From Aquatica leii (taxonomy: Eukaryota > Arthropoda > Insecta > Coleoptera > Lampyridae), in assembly GCA_035610365.1 (NCBI GenBank), contig CM069436.1, positions 35,967,117 to 36,031,116 of the forward strand: a DNA stretch of 64,000 bases. The letters are read 5' to 3'. A program made the position numbers and the translations under genes. Shown here in pieces: positions 1 to 9,492 of the stretch. The notes below the pieces were generated by a model, which saw only the letters and a program-made list of their open reading frames with translations, did not search any database and was not told the DNA's origin. Position 1 is the first letter of the stretch. Each line of letters starts with the position of its first letter.

Positions 1-780
1 TTTTATTAATATGCATATCAATATTGAAAGAATAGGAGTAATGATAACGTTCAGTTTAAGTTCAGTCTACACGAAGTTTTATATTTCGTGTACTTAATTT
101 TTGTTAATTTAACATTCCAAGAATCTAAAAAAATCTAAGATTCTAATCTTGAAATTTTTAATAAAAAATCAATTGTAGCAGCTGTAAAACGCAAAAAAAA
201 AACAACTAATGAGACAAAAGATGTAGTCATAAAATCTCAAAATTTTTAAACTAGAACGGCGAATGATCAATTAACTCTGATAATTTTCGATTCTGTAAGT
301 TGTACCAAACGATACGCTCCGAAAACCTTAAATAAGTCTGCTCGAGTTGGTCGCAACTATAAAATCATTGGAAAAAATTCCTATAGATTTTTTCTATTCT
401 CAAGAAAAGTTTTTCTTACTTATTGGTAATGCATATTCAAAATAAATGTTTTTTATTGTACACTACAAATGTGCACTTGTTCATTAAAAAAATAAATTAG
501 ACTTTTGCTGGATTTTCTACCCAATTCTGCTTGGTATTAAATAACGGGTCACTTTTGCAAAAAAAACTTTTTATATTGTTTCAAAAAAAATAATTAAATT
601 ACTATCCACTCTTTTCTATAACACATCGTCGAATAACAGTTTGACAAAACGTTCAGTTAAAACTTTTAAAAAATTATTTAAAGAACTGATAACTTGTAGT
701 AAAGAACTTTTATCTAAAAGTATAACTTAAATTTTATACATATATTAATCAACATCTTCTGTTACAGTAATAATTCCAAA
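1..780. other. AT-rich stretch, no gene seen
   Basis: I see no supported coding region or structured repeat here. The sequence is AT-rich with scattered short A and T runs. It lies on the 3' side of the host exon at 14536-14754, so it is probably intron. Confidence 0.5.
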
Positions 781-904
781 TATTATCCAAACCAGACCGC
801 ATTATAAAAAAATTGGAAAGCGGAGTCTAATAATAGCAAAAAGTAAGATAAAAAAATCTACCGGCCACTTCTAGTGGGAATAGCAACAGGCTAAAGAAAA
901 AAAG

Positions 905-1320
905 GTGCAGTGCATAGAAAGCAACAGTAGTAAAAGCAAAGTTGAAAATTTTAATCAAGAAAAGAGCAAGAAGATAATAGAAAAATGGAATGATGGGGAT
1001 CTTACAAGCACTGCGACATCTAATATTACTTCAACACAAACAGAAAACATACATAAAGACATAAAATTAAGCAATCCTGTCGAATCTATTTGAAGGATTT
1101 TAAGATAGCTACATTTTTAAGTATGTCAGAGATCAGTCAATAAAATATGCTAAAGAAAAGAATGTAAATAGTACTTTTGATTTATCTGTAAATGACATAA
1201 AAGTTTTTTTGCTATTTCTATGATATTTGAATGCAATGACACTTCAAGATACGATATGTATTGGAGTTTAGATGCAGATCTAAGAAATAAGCTGAGGCAA
1301 TATTTCTCACACAAGTAACA
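905..1320 (+). pseudogene. piggyBac A transposase, N-terminal part (split by PLE1)
   Basis: Relic of a piggyBac-family (DDE_Tnp_1_7) transposase, an enzyme that cuts and pastes DNA at TTAA sites. A 62-codon open stretch starts at 905. After its stop, reading resumes in shifted frames with the family's helical region: a segment like YAKEKNVNSTFDLSVNDIK and then YWSLDADLRNKL near 1258-1295, which matches the usual 'YWS.D..L.N' motif. Homology stops at about 1320, where the PLE1 tail begins, and resumes downstream at about 3895. About 60-70 residues expected between the halves are missing at the junction. The assignment rests on motif recognition in broken frames, but both halves fit the same family and strand. 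Confidence 0.72.
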
Positions 1321-1373
1321 CTATTAAAATCTTCTTTCAAGGAGGGGCATAAAAAAACTGCTCAGTTTTTCTT

Positions 1374-1419
1374 TGAGGCGACGTTTCGTGCACTAAATGT
1401 GCACTTCATCAGGCCACTG
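1374..1419 (-). ncRNA. Hammerhead ribozyme motif in the PLE1 3' tail
   Basis: On the minus strand the conserved core CTGATGA (1412-1406) is followed by one unpaired A, then a 6-bp stem II (GTGCAC paired with GTGCAC across loop ATTTA), then GAAA and the cleavage triplet GTC (1382-1380). Stem I has GGC before the core and GCC after the cleavage site, with CAGT/ACTG further out. Stem III is only the self-complementary ACGT between GAA and C, too short to fold alone, so cleavage would need a dimer or tandem copies. Such minimal type I hammerheads are known from Penelope-like elements. All invariant core bases are present, so this copy may be active. It was found by eye; no folding program was run. 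Confidence 0.85.
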
Positions 1420-1768
1420 CAATTTATTAGCGTAAGTACAAACAACTATCTAATTTAATAAGTTAGTAGTAACTAAATTACAGATATAACCAGAAAAAAC
1501 AATAAACGTAAGAACTTACGTAGAAACATTAGAGCAAGTTACTCCGAAGTTTTTCGACAAACATGAAACACGTCCTAAACTTAATTGACAAAAATGTGAT
1601 TAGTAAAAGTCAATGATTAAAAACAACAAATAAGTATAAATAATAAATAATAAATGACAATACAATTCAACATGGGGAACAAACACTTTGATATGTATAA
1701 TCAAACATTATTTCAAGGTAACTTGTAATCAAATAATACTGAAAATTAAAAATAACCGCGAAACACAC

Positions 1769-3854
1769 TTAATAATTTTTCGTAATTTTAGAAATTAAAT
1801 TATTATAAATACTACTTAAATTGTTAGTGTCCGTATTAAAATTAATATTATTTTTGTATACGTTGATGAAGATCATTTTAGAGACTAATCTTTTCTTGTA
1901 ATTGTTTTCCACATCTAAAATAGTAGGGTTGTTAAAATCGAAATTATGTACTGTGTCGATGTGATGTACAGATAACGCTGTTTCTCCTTTTTTAGTTTTA
2001 CAGTCATATTTATGGTTATTAATACGATTTTTAACTTTTTGTTTCGTTTGTCCAATGTAGCAACCTTGACAACCCATACATTCTAATTTATATACTACAT
2101 TGTGTTTATCAATTATGTCAATTTTATCTTTCGTTCTGCTGTAAAACATGTTGTAAATAGTATTCGTGTTGTACATTATTATTTTGATGTTATCTGTTTT
2201 TAAGATCGGAATTAATCTTTTTGTTAGGTTTGGGACATTTATGATTTTTGTGTACATAATATTCTTAGTGTTAGAGTTAGCTTTAAGATTAGTCGTAGTT
2301 AGATTTACAGATGGTGAAGTATTAGTAGCTGTGTTAGTGTATGTTAATAATTTATTTACTATATTCTTAGGATAGTTATTATTTTTTAGTATCTGCTTTA
2401 AAATGCTAAAAATTTTTGCATAGAATTGTGGACTACTTAAAACTAACATTTTATTTCTCATAGCCTTGATGATATTAACCTTTTGATGATGTGGGTGTTT
2501 GGATAAATAATTGATAGTTCTGTTCGAGGCTACACGTTTGGTGTACCAATCACTAACTGAAGTATTAGTAATACTGTCTTTACTAAGCCTAACATCTAAG
2601 AAAGGTAAAGAACCATTCTCTTCTATTTCATACATAAATTTTAGATGTGGATTATATTCATTAAACGTGTTAAGAGTGTATTGAATCTCTGCTTCAGGTA
2701 TACATGTAATAATATCATCAACGTAACAAAATAAAAATGACGGAGTAAATGTTAAATTGTTTTTTACATATTCAAGTAAGTCATGCATAACCAGGTTAGC
2801 TAATATAGGCGACGCAGGGTTACCCATGGCAGTACCAAATGTTTGAGTATACATTACATCCTCAAATATAAAATAACTCGAATCAAAGAGAAACTCCGTG
2901 AGTTGGACAACATCAACTAAATCTAAAGTAGTATGGCTTTTTAGTTCTATCCATTACTTTCTTATAAGTTTAACCACCAATTCTTTAGATATATTGGTAA
3001 ATAAAGAAGTGACATCAAATGACAAAATCTTATAATTTGATGGTATTATTATATTTTTAGTTTTTTCTATCAATTCAAAGGAGTTTTTTATATTATGTTC
3101 AAATAAGTAAGATATATTCTGTATTATATTAGAAATGTACTTAGACAATTCGTACGTAGGAGCTCCTATACATGAAACAATAGGTCTTATCGGATGTTCA
3201 TTTTTATGGGTTTTAATTAGGCCATACATCTTAGGAGGTGTACTCGTATACGTGATAAGTTTTTTATAAGTGACAAAATCAATGTGTCCATTATCATATA
3301 ATTGTTTGCTCATTTTGTTATTTTCGTTTTGAAATTTAGCTGTAAGATCTACGTCAGTTTTTTTGTAGATGTTATTATCATTAAGTAGAGTCAACAATTT
3401 TTCGTTGTATTCTTGTTTATGTATAATGACAGTAGCATTACCTTTATCAGATTTTGTGATTAAAATATCTTTATGAGTCTTAATGAATTTTTTAGTAGAT
3501 GTCAATAGTGTCTTAATAAGTACATCTTGTGGTGTAAGTTTCTTTTTTGCATTACTATTTACAAAGTTCGTAATAATGTTCACAACTTTCCCCCTTAATC
3601 TTTCTTTTTCCTCGTCACTATGACAAGTGAGTATATCTTCTGTGTCTTTAATTAAATTCATTAAAGGCAAGTTATTGGAGTAATTACACACGACTTTAGG
3701 GGACAACGCAACACATTGAGCTACTTTATCAGGCAATTGTACATTAGTCAAATTGTAAATGCAACCCTGTTTGTTAACATTAAAATTGTAATTATGTTGT
3801 TTATACAGATTCTGAAATTTGTTTTTAAGTTTAGTCTTGTTATTTAAGAATATA
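1769..3854 (-). pseudogene. PLE1 reverse transcriptase / GIY-YIG endonuclease, one in-frame stop
   Basis: The reading frame is continuous from about 3854 to 1769, apart from one TAA at 2956-2954 that splits it into 3751-2954 and 2854-1769 segments in the same frame (34 codons lie between the stop and the next Met). RT motifs in order: KSDKGNATVI near 3440, YGLIKTHK near 3215, RPIVSCIGAP near 3180, SFDVTSLFTNI near 3010, GTAMGNPASPILANL near 2830 and the catalytic box YVDD near 2730. The C-terminal GIY-YIG nuclease has VYKLEC..C.GCYIGQTKQ near 2095-2035, including the CxxC-type insert typical of PLEs. A real start is not visible because the 5' end is lost. With only one nonsense codon in about 690 codons, this is the best preserved retroelement gene in the window. 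Confidence 0.92.
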
Positions 3855-3894
3855 TATATATATAATTTGTTTACTGATTAACCACCTAAACCAA

Positions 3895-4865
3895 ACATTT
3901 TTGGAAAATTTACCCAAAATAGAAAATGTTGATGTTGACGAGTCAATACTTTTGTACTACCCCATTTGTAAGCAAAGAATTTTAGCCAAACCAATTAGTT
4001 ACGGGTTTAAATTTTGGTCGATAAACAGTTTAAATGGATATTTGATAGGCACAGAGCCTTTTTAGAGAAAAGGAACGTATCTTCAGAGTTCGGACCTTGA
4101 TCTTATCAGTAGTAACCACTTTTGCAAAAAGACTCAAACAATTTTATCTAGATTGTCATTAAAACTTTTTTATTGATAATTTTTTTACCGGTTTGCCGCT
4201 TTTCAAAAAAATGACTAAACTTGGGTATGGTTGTACGGGTACAATACGTCAGCATCTAACTGCAAAATGCCGTCTCAACAAATATAAAAAGCCAAGAAAG
4301 AATAAAAGGGTTATACTAACTACTGTGTAAAAAAAAATAAAAACATAAACGTGATGCAATGAATTGATAATTCTATAGTTTAGGTTGCATCAAATGTTTA
4401 TGGTGTATGACTAACAAAGTCTCCTAAAAGATATACCGTGACACAAAAAAAACATATAACTGCAAATGCCAAAAGCCAATAAAATATTTACCATGGCCAC
4501 ATGGGAGGCATAAATTTAATGAAGAGGAATATATCTAACAACAAAATTGGAAACAACGAATGGTACTGGTCTCCATTTAGTCATCTGTGTTCAACAACGC
4601 TCTCAAATGCTTAGACTTTACACATAATAAAGTTAAAAAAAGTTTTTAGGAAATACGGACAATAATTCTGAAAAAATTGAACCCGCCTTAGACTTCTTAG
4701 GTCTTATAAGAGATATTGTGTCTACGTATTTATATTTACATACAAATGGTCATTCAGTTGGTCGACCGAGGATCACAAAAGTGCAGTTGTGTCTAACAGT
4801 TTGAATGTGTTGCATTATTCAGAAACTCTCAAACAAAACCGATGTAAAGTATGTAAAGATGTTTT
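3895..4865 (+). pseudogene. piggyBac A transposase, C-terminal part
   Basis: Continuation of the 905-1320 relic after the PLE1 insertion, in several frames. The first catalytic Asp region is VDVDESILLYY (GAC at 3937-3939) and the second is FIDNFFTGLPL (GAT at 4175-4177), followed by a GTIRQH segment. The third catalytic block reads MGGINLMKRN at about 4501-4530, where the family has MGGVD, so the third Asp is Asn (codon 4513-4515). NEWYWSPFSHL follows, and a cysteine-containing tail (NRCKVCK) lies near 4840. The relic has frameshifts and stops and is dead on several grounds. A human PGBD2/3-type affinity is possible but not tested. Confidence 0.8.
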
Positions 4866-4869
4866 AAAA

Positions 4870-5640
4870 AAATTATAGATAAGATAAAATTTTTTACAAT
4901 ATTTCCTTAACTTTAAACAATAATACCCATTAGAAAATTAACTTCATTTAGAAAATAAAAATGTGGCCACGAATGAGTTAACTGTGTTAAAGAGAAACAT
5001 ACCATATTAACACGGTGGTACTACAATCTGATCTTTCTTGTATACAAAATTTTGTTATGAGTTTTTTTAAATAAGCTGTCTTAAACATAACAAAGTAGCA
5101 TGCACATAACTGCAAAATTTTTATTTTGCCCCAGGCATAAATCCGAGAATAGTTTTAAAATACGTGGTTTCTCTAATCGTTTAATTCTTTCTATTTTTTT
5201 CTATTTGTTTTTAATGTCATAAAAAAATGCTACAAAGCAGAGCAATCTTTATTAAATTCTTTACCGCTTTAGATTTCAGACTAAATGCTGAGTTTTGGTA
5301 AAGGCTAATTTTGCTACTTTTAGTAAACTTAATCTATTTTATTTCTTTGTTTTAATACAAAAACTTTTTTTTCTCGTAGCTTATGCAGTTGTAGCTCTAT
5401 TACAAAGTCATTCTTAGTTTGTACGTTGTATTTCTTCTTCTTTCTGACCTAGATGAGTTTTTAAGCTGCAAAAAACGTAGTTGTTTTTGAAATACATTGC
5501 TTATAAGCTTAAAATAGCTATATATGTTTTTTCAACGTACTTTAGATGCGAACATAAACAATTTTTGAAAAAATATAGTTATTCTACATATTAGATATAA
5601 CTTAGAATATAGTTTATACCTATAAGTTACAAATTTGTGT
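4870..5640. other. Gene-free AT-rich stretch between piggyBac A and Copia
   Basis: No supported coding motif on either strand. It may include the 3' non-coding end of piggyBac A, but I could not identify a terminal inverted repeat or flanking TTAA with confidence. Confidence 0.4.
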
Positions 5641-5644
5641 TAAC

Positions 5645-5710
5645 TGTTAAATATATCTCAAAGCATTGATAACGACTACTATTTGCAATGATAAAGAATC
5701 TACTTTAACA
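5645..5710 (+). repeat. Copia 5' LTR, internally deleted
   Basis: The start (TGTTAAATATATCTCAAAGC) and end (TTTGCAATGATAAAG, then ...TTTAACA) match the start and end of the 3' LTR at 9029-9145. About 50-60 bases are missing from the middle, after AACGA. Confidence 0.7.
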
Positions 5711-5929
5711 GGTTGTGAGCCCAGTGCAAAAAAAGGGTGTTAAAAATAGCGAAAAATTATCTTGCAAGTGTTCCCAAAGTAAAGGGTTGTGAAAACTATA
5801 GTGAGTAGGTTTTTGCGACAGAAAATTTCTTAATTCTTGATGGCTTGAAACAGTGCATTGAGAGAAAAGAAACGGACGCGCAGAAAATTATTCAAACAAA
5901 ATCAAAATTAGTTTTAAGAGTTGATACCT

Positions 5930-6437
5930 CGTTGTACATCCATATAAAGGAACAAAAGAATTTTGGAAAAAGCTCAAAAACCTTTACGATGATGCTGGAT
6001 ACACGAGAAAAATAAGTTTGTTAAGATCATTGGTATCTATACGATTCGAAAACATGGACAACATGGCGTTTTATGTAAATCACGTGATTGAAACGGCTCA
6101 AAGGCTACGAGAGACGGGATTCATAATCAGTGAAAAAATGGATAGGATCTTTGTTGTTAGCAGGATTACGAAATAAGTATAGTCCTATAATAATGGCTAT
6201 CGAACATAGCGGCATTACAGTAACTACTGATGCAATAAAAGCTAAGTTATTGGATATGGCGGGAGATGAAGACGGTAATGCAGGTAACGCACAACAGGTA
6301 ACGCTTTTGCCGGTAAAGCAAGATGGCGGCATAAGACAGGTGATCCAAAAGAACCACAACATTCAAATTTTAAAAAGGAAATCCGTTGTTACAAATGTAA
6401 GGAGATTCGACACTGCAAAAACAAATGCCCGGGTTTA
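5930..6437 (+). pseudogene. Copia gag remnant with CCHC knuckle
   Basis: UBN2-type Copia Gag, the RNA-packaging protein of the particle. Around 5960-6130 one frame reads W.KLKNLYDDAGYTRK and SLLRSLVSIRFENM. After a frameshift, 6174-6300 gives the 'LR.KYSPIIMAIEHSG' block typical of the family. A third frame holds a CCHC zinc knuckle at about 6385-6427 with correct CX2CX4HX4C spacing (CYKCKEIRHCKNKC). At least two frameshifts separate these parts, so no Gag protein can be made. Confidence 0.78.
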
Positions 6438-6477
6438 AAAACAAACAACAACGACAGTGCGAATACTGCAAATGTTT

Positions 6478-9003
6478 TTAGTGCTGTATTTTTAAGTAGA
6501 CAATTTAATAAGAATGATTGGTATGTGGACTCAAGTGCAAGTGCACATCTAACAGCAAACAAAAGTTGGTTAACAGAAGTTACAGATAAACAAGGTCGAG
6601 GTAAAATTACAGTTGCAAAAATTTAATAATAGTTGAAAGTAGTGGTAACTTAAAAATGACAACCAGAATTGACAAAGAAACTTTCGAAGTTGTGGTTAAA
6701 GATGTTTTGTATGTGCCAAAAATTGCTACCAACCTTTTATCGCTTAGTCAACTTGTTAGGAATGGTAACAAACTAGTTTTTGGTACTGAAAGTTGCAAGA
6801 TTTTTAATAAGTGCAATGAACTTGTTGTGGCATCCAAATTGATCGATAACATGTACAAACTGGACATTGTACGTGCAGAGCAGTGTTTCTTAGCTACAGG
6901 AAGTTCAGTTGCAGGCCAAACTTGGCATCGTCAGTTAGGACATATGAATCAAAACAACATTATGAAACTAAAAAATGGAGCTGTCGAAGGCCTGATGTGT
7001 AACGGTGAAATAAAAGTAAGCAGAAACAACTGTGAGTTATGTAATGAAAGCAAGCAAGCAAGATTACTAATTTCAAGCAAAGGGTCTTGTGCAAACAGTA
7101 TTTTAGAAATTATACACGCAGACGTTTGTGGTCTTATGGAAATGAAATCGTTAGGTGGTGCCAGGTATTCCTTACATTTCGAGATGCTTTCAGTAAGATG
7201 ACTTTAGTTTATTTCTTACACAGTAAAGACAATGTATTTGATTACTTTAAACAATTTAAAATTTTAGTGGAAAATCAAACATCGTAGTACAATCGCATAA
7301 TAAAATTAAAGATGCTATCGGTGTAGATAGAAATTCAATAAATTGTGAAGCTGCAAATAATCAAGTTGTCATCTTGACATTATGATGGTGATTTATCGTA
7401 CAAAATCAGAGAAAAACTTCGAAGATCCGAAAGACAAAGAACTCTAAAGAGGTTTGAAGACTATGTGACATACCTATGTGCAGATTCGAACATTCATGCA
7501 CCAAAAACCATAAAAGAAGCATTGTTTAGACCTGATAAAGAAATGCTATGATTGAAGAGATGCAATCCTTTAAAGACAACAAGATTTGGGAACTAGCAAA
7601 TTTACCGAAGGAAGAAACTATTGTTGAGTGCAAGTGGGTGTACAAAACAAAGTGTGATAGTAAAGACAGAATCAATTATCGTGCTAGGTTAGTTGCCAAG
7701 GGATTCACACAAAAGGAGGGCATTGATTATACAGAAACTTTTGCACCTGTGGTTTGACACTCAACGTTTAATTGCTTTATCACCTTAGTCGGGCTTGAGC
7801 ATTAGACAGTTAGATGTGAAAACAGCTTTCTTGAATGGTGTCTTAGAAGAAAATGTCTATATGAGACAACCTGAAGGTTTTACATTGAGTGGTACTGTAT
7901 AGATAAAATAAGGCTGTATATGGACTAAAACAATCATCCAGGACTTGCAGTAAAAAGTCCGATGTATTGTTACTAGGTTTAAATTATCGTAAATCTAGAT
8001 ATGAACCTTGCTTATACACAAAAAGAAAGAATGGTTTACTAAGAAGTGTAGCTTTGTATGTGGATGATGTTTTGATTTTTTCTAATGATATAGAAACTGC
8101 TAATTCTTTAAAGGAACAATTAGGTTCAAATTTTAAAATTAGGAATTTGGGAGAAGCCAAACAATGTTTAGGCTTAAGAATAAGTATAGATGGTAAAAAT
8201 AATATTATTTATTTAGACCAGGAAAACTATATTAATGAACTTTTGATGAAATTTAATATGGCAGATTGCAAAAGTGTTAGTACTCCTATGTAAAGTAACT
8301 TGATCTTAGATTGTAGTTCTAAAGTTAAAGTTAACGACAAAAATGTACTTTATCAGAAGCTTATAGGAAGCTTGATGTATTTGGCAGTCCTAACACGACC
8401 GGACCGGCATTTACAATAAGTTATTTTAGTCAATTTAATAGTTGTTATTTTGAGGAACACTGGAAATGTGCAAAACGTGTGTTACGCTATTTGCAAGGTA
8501 CTAAAAGTTATGCCTTAAAAATCTGTAAAGACGGTTTTAACTTAGAAAGTTATGTTTATGCTAATTGAGCAGGTGACCAAAATCGTACACTGGATTTGTC
8601 TTTAAGTCATCGGGAGGAGCCATCGTATGAAAAAGCTGCAAACAAAAAATGATTGCTTTGTTCAGCACCGAGGCCGAATACATAGCCCTCAACAAAGCCT
8701 CGAAAGAAGCTATCTATCTTACGAACCTCTCGATTGAATTGATTGGATAATAGGACAGTGTAGTGATATTTAATGACAATCCAATGTGGAGAAGACTTTA
8801 AGAATATTAAAATATTATTGGCTAATCCTGTTTTCCACAAAAGATCAAAACACATAGATGTGAGGCATCATTTGTATTAGGTAGGCTCTTGCAGGTTGTA
8901 TAGAAGACATTCAATATCTTTCAACTAATGAAATGACTGCAGATATTTTGACAAAAAGTTTGCCAAAACCAAAACATATGTACGTTTTACAAAAACTTGG
9001 CCT
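6478..9003 (+). pseudogene. Copia pol remnant (protease, integrase, RT, RNase H)
   Basis: The protease site reads WYVDSSASAHLT near 6520-6555, where active copies have DSGAS, so the Gly is lost. The pre-integrase zinc region (WHRQLGHMN, then CELCNESKQ) lies in the 656-base open frame from 6656. Integrase is frameshifted near 7180 and largely deleted after 7290. RT resumes at 7548 (EMQSFKDNKIWEL, KCDSKDRINYRARLVAKGFTQ), continues as [15 protein letters not shown] near 7808-7852, and reaches the catalytic box YVDDVLIF near 8057-8080. RNase H traces (GSLMYLAVLTRPD; EAEYIAL; then ADILTKSLPKPKHM near 8941-8980) complete the order. Multiple frameshifts and stops. Confidence 0.85.
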
Positions 9004-9028
9004 GATTACCTTTTCGAGACAGTACGGG

Positions 9029-9145
9029 TGTTATATATATATCAAAGCATTCATAACGAGCGCCACCTAGAGTAGTTAGTTATAGCTGGTGTGTTGAATT
9101 TTGTAGTTAGTCGTAAATATAATTTGCAATAATAAAGGCGTTACA
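9029..9145 (+). repeat. Copia 3' LTR
   Basis: About 117 bases, TGTT...TTACA, sharing both ends with the shortened 5' LTR at 5645-5710. It ends in an AATAAAGGCG segment that could include the polyadenylation signal. The polypurine tract just before it is weak. Confidence 0.7.
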
Positions 9146-9170
9146 AGTAATTCTTACGAATCCACGACAA

Positions 9171-9242
9171 AAGGACGCGGACATTTGGACGCAGCAATAT
9201 TTGGTCGCAACGTCATTTGGACGCGGCGACATTTGGACGCAC
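9171..9242 (+). repeat. MULE left terminal region with repeated TTTGGACGC units
   Basis: Four GGACGC units and one GGTCGC variant occur in 70 bases, spaced 12-20 bases apart. The innermost pair (9216-9242) matches the right end in inverted orientation. The outer units may be transposase-binding subrepeats or a local expansion. Confidence 0.75.
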
Positions 9243-9492
9243 ACATATGTATTGGGGTATTGTTTATTTAATAAAAAATTAATGGTTTTCGTGTAGCAGG
9301 ATGTGGACAGTAACGCAAGTCATTGCAAATTAATAATAATCGCCTACACTTAGGCAATTAAATTGAATAGAAATGTGGTATCCTGTAATTGAAGCCCTTT
9401 AAATCTAATGTGATAAGTAGTTAAATACAAAATACTTTTCTATAGATAATTAAAAATTTGATAAGCATCATTAAAGGAGTATTTAAAATAGT

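Larger units (their letters stand above)
1330..3875 (-). mobile_element. PLE1, Penelope-like retroelement inserted in piggyBac A
   Basis: Penelope-like element on the minus strand. From 5' (high coordinates) to 3' it holds one RT-GIY-YIG reading frame (3854-1769), then about 430 bases of AT-rich tail ending in a hammerhead ribozyme motif (1374-1419). PLEs copy themselves through RNA using a reverse transcriptase related to telomerase and a GIY-YIG endonuclease. The 5' end stops in a short (TA)n run at about 3850-3862 with no start codon, so the copy looks 5'-truncated. Both flanks are parts of the same piggyBac transposase, so PLE1 is younger than that piggyBac copy. Confidence 0.85.
5645..9145 (+). 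mobile_element. Decayed Ty1/Copia LTR retrotransposon
   Basis: Plus-strand Copia-type element with gag and then pol in the order protease, integrase, RT, RNase H. LTR remnants flank it (5645-5710 and 9029-9145, both starting TGTT and ending in ACA). Just inside the 5' LTR, GTGAGCCCAGTG resembles the initiator-tRNA-derived primer site used by many Copia elements. Many frameshifts and an internal deletion in the integrase show it is dead. I found no clean target-site duplication. A MULE begins about 25 bases past its 3' end. Confidence 0.85.

Noticed and set aside
3845..3865. (TA)n run as a telomere-like or functional PLE end
   Set aside because: Short microsatellite, simplest as the point of 5' truncation.
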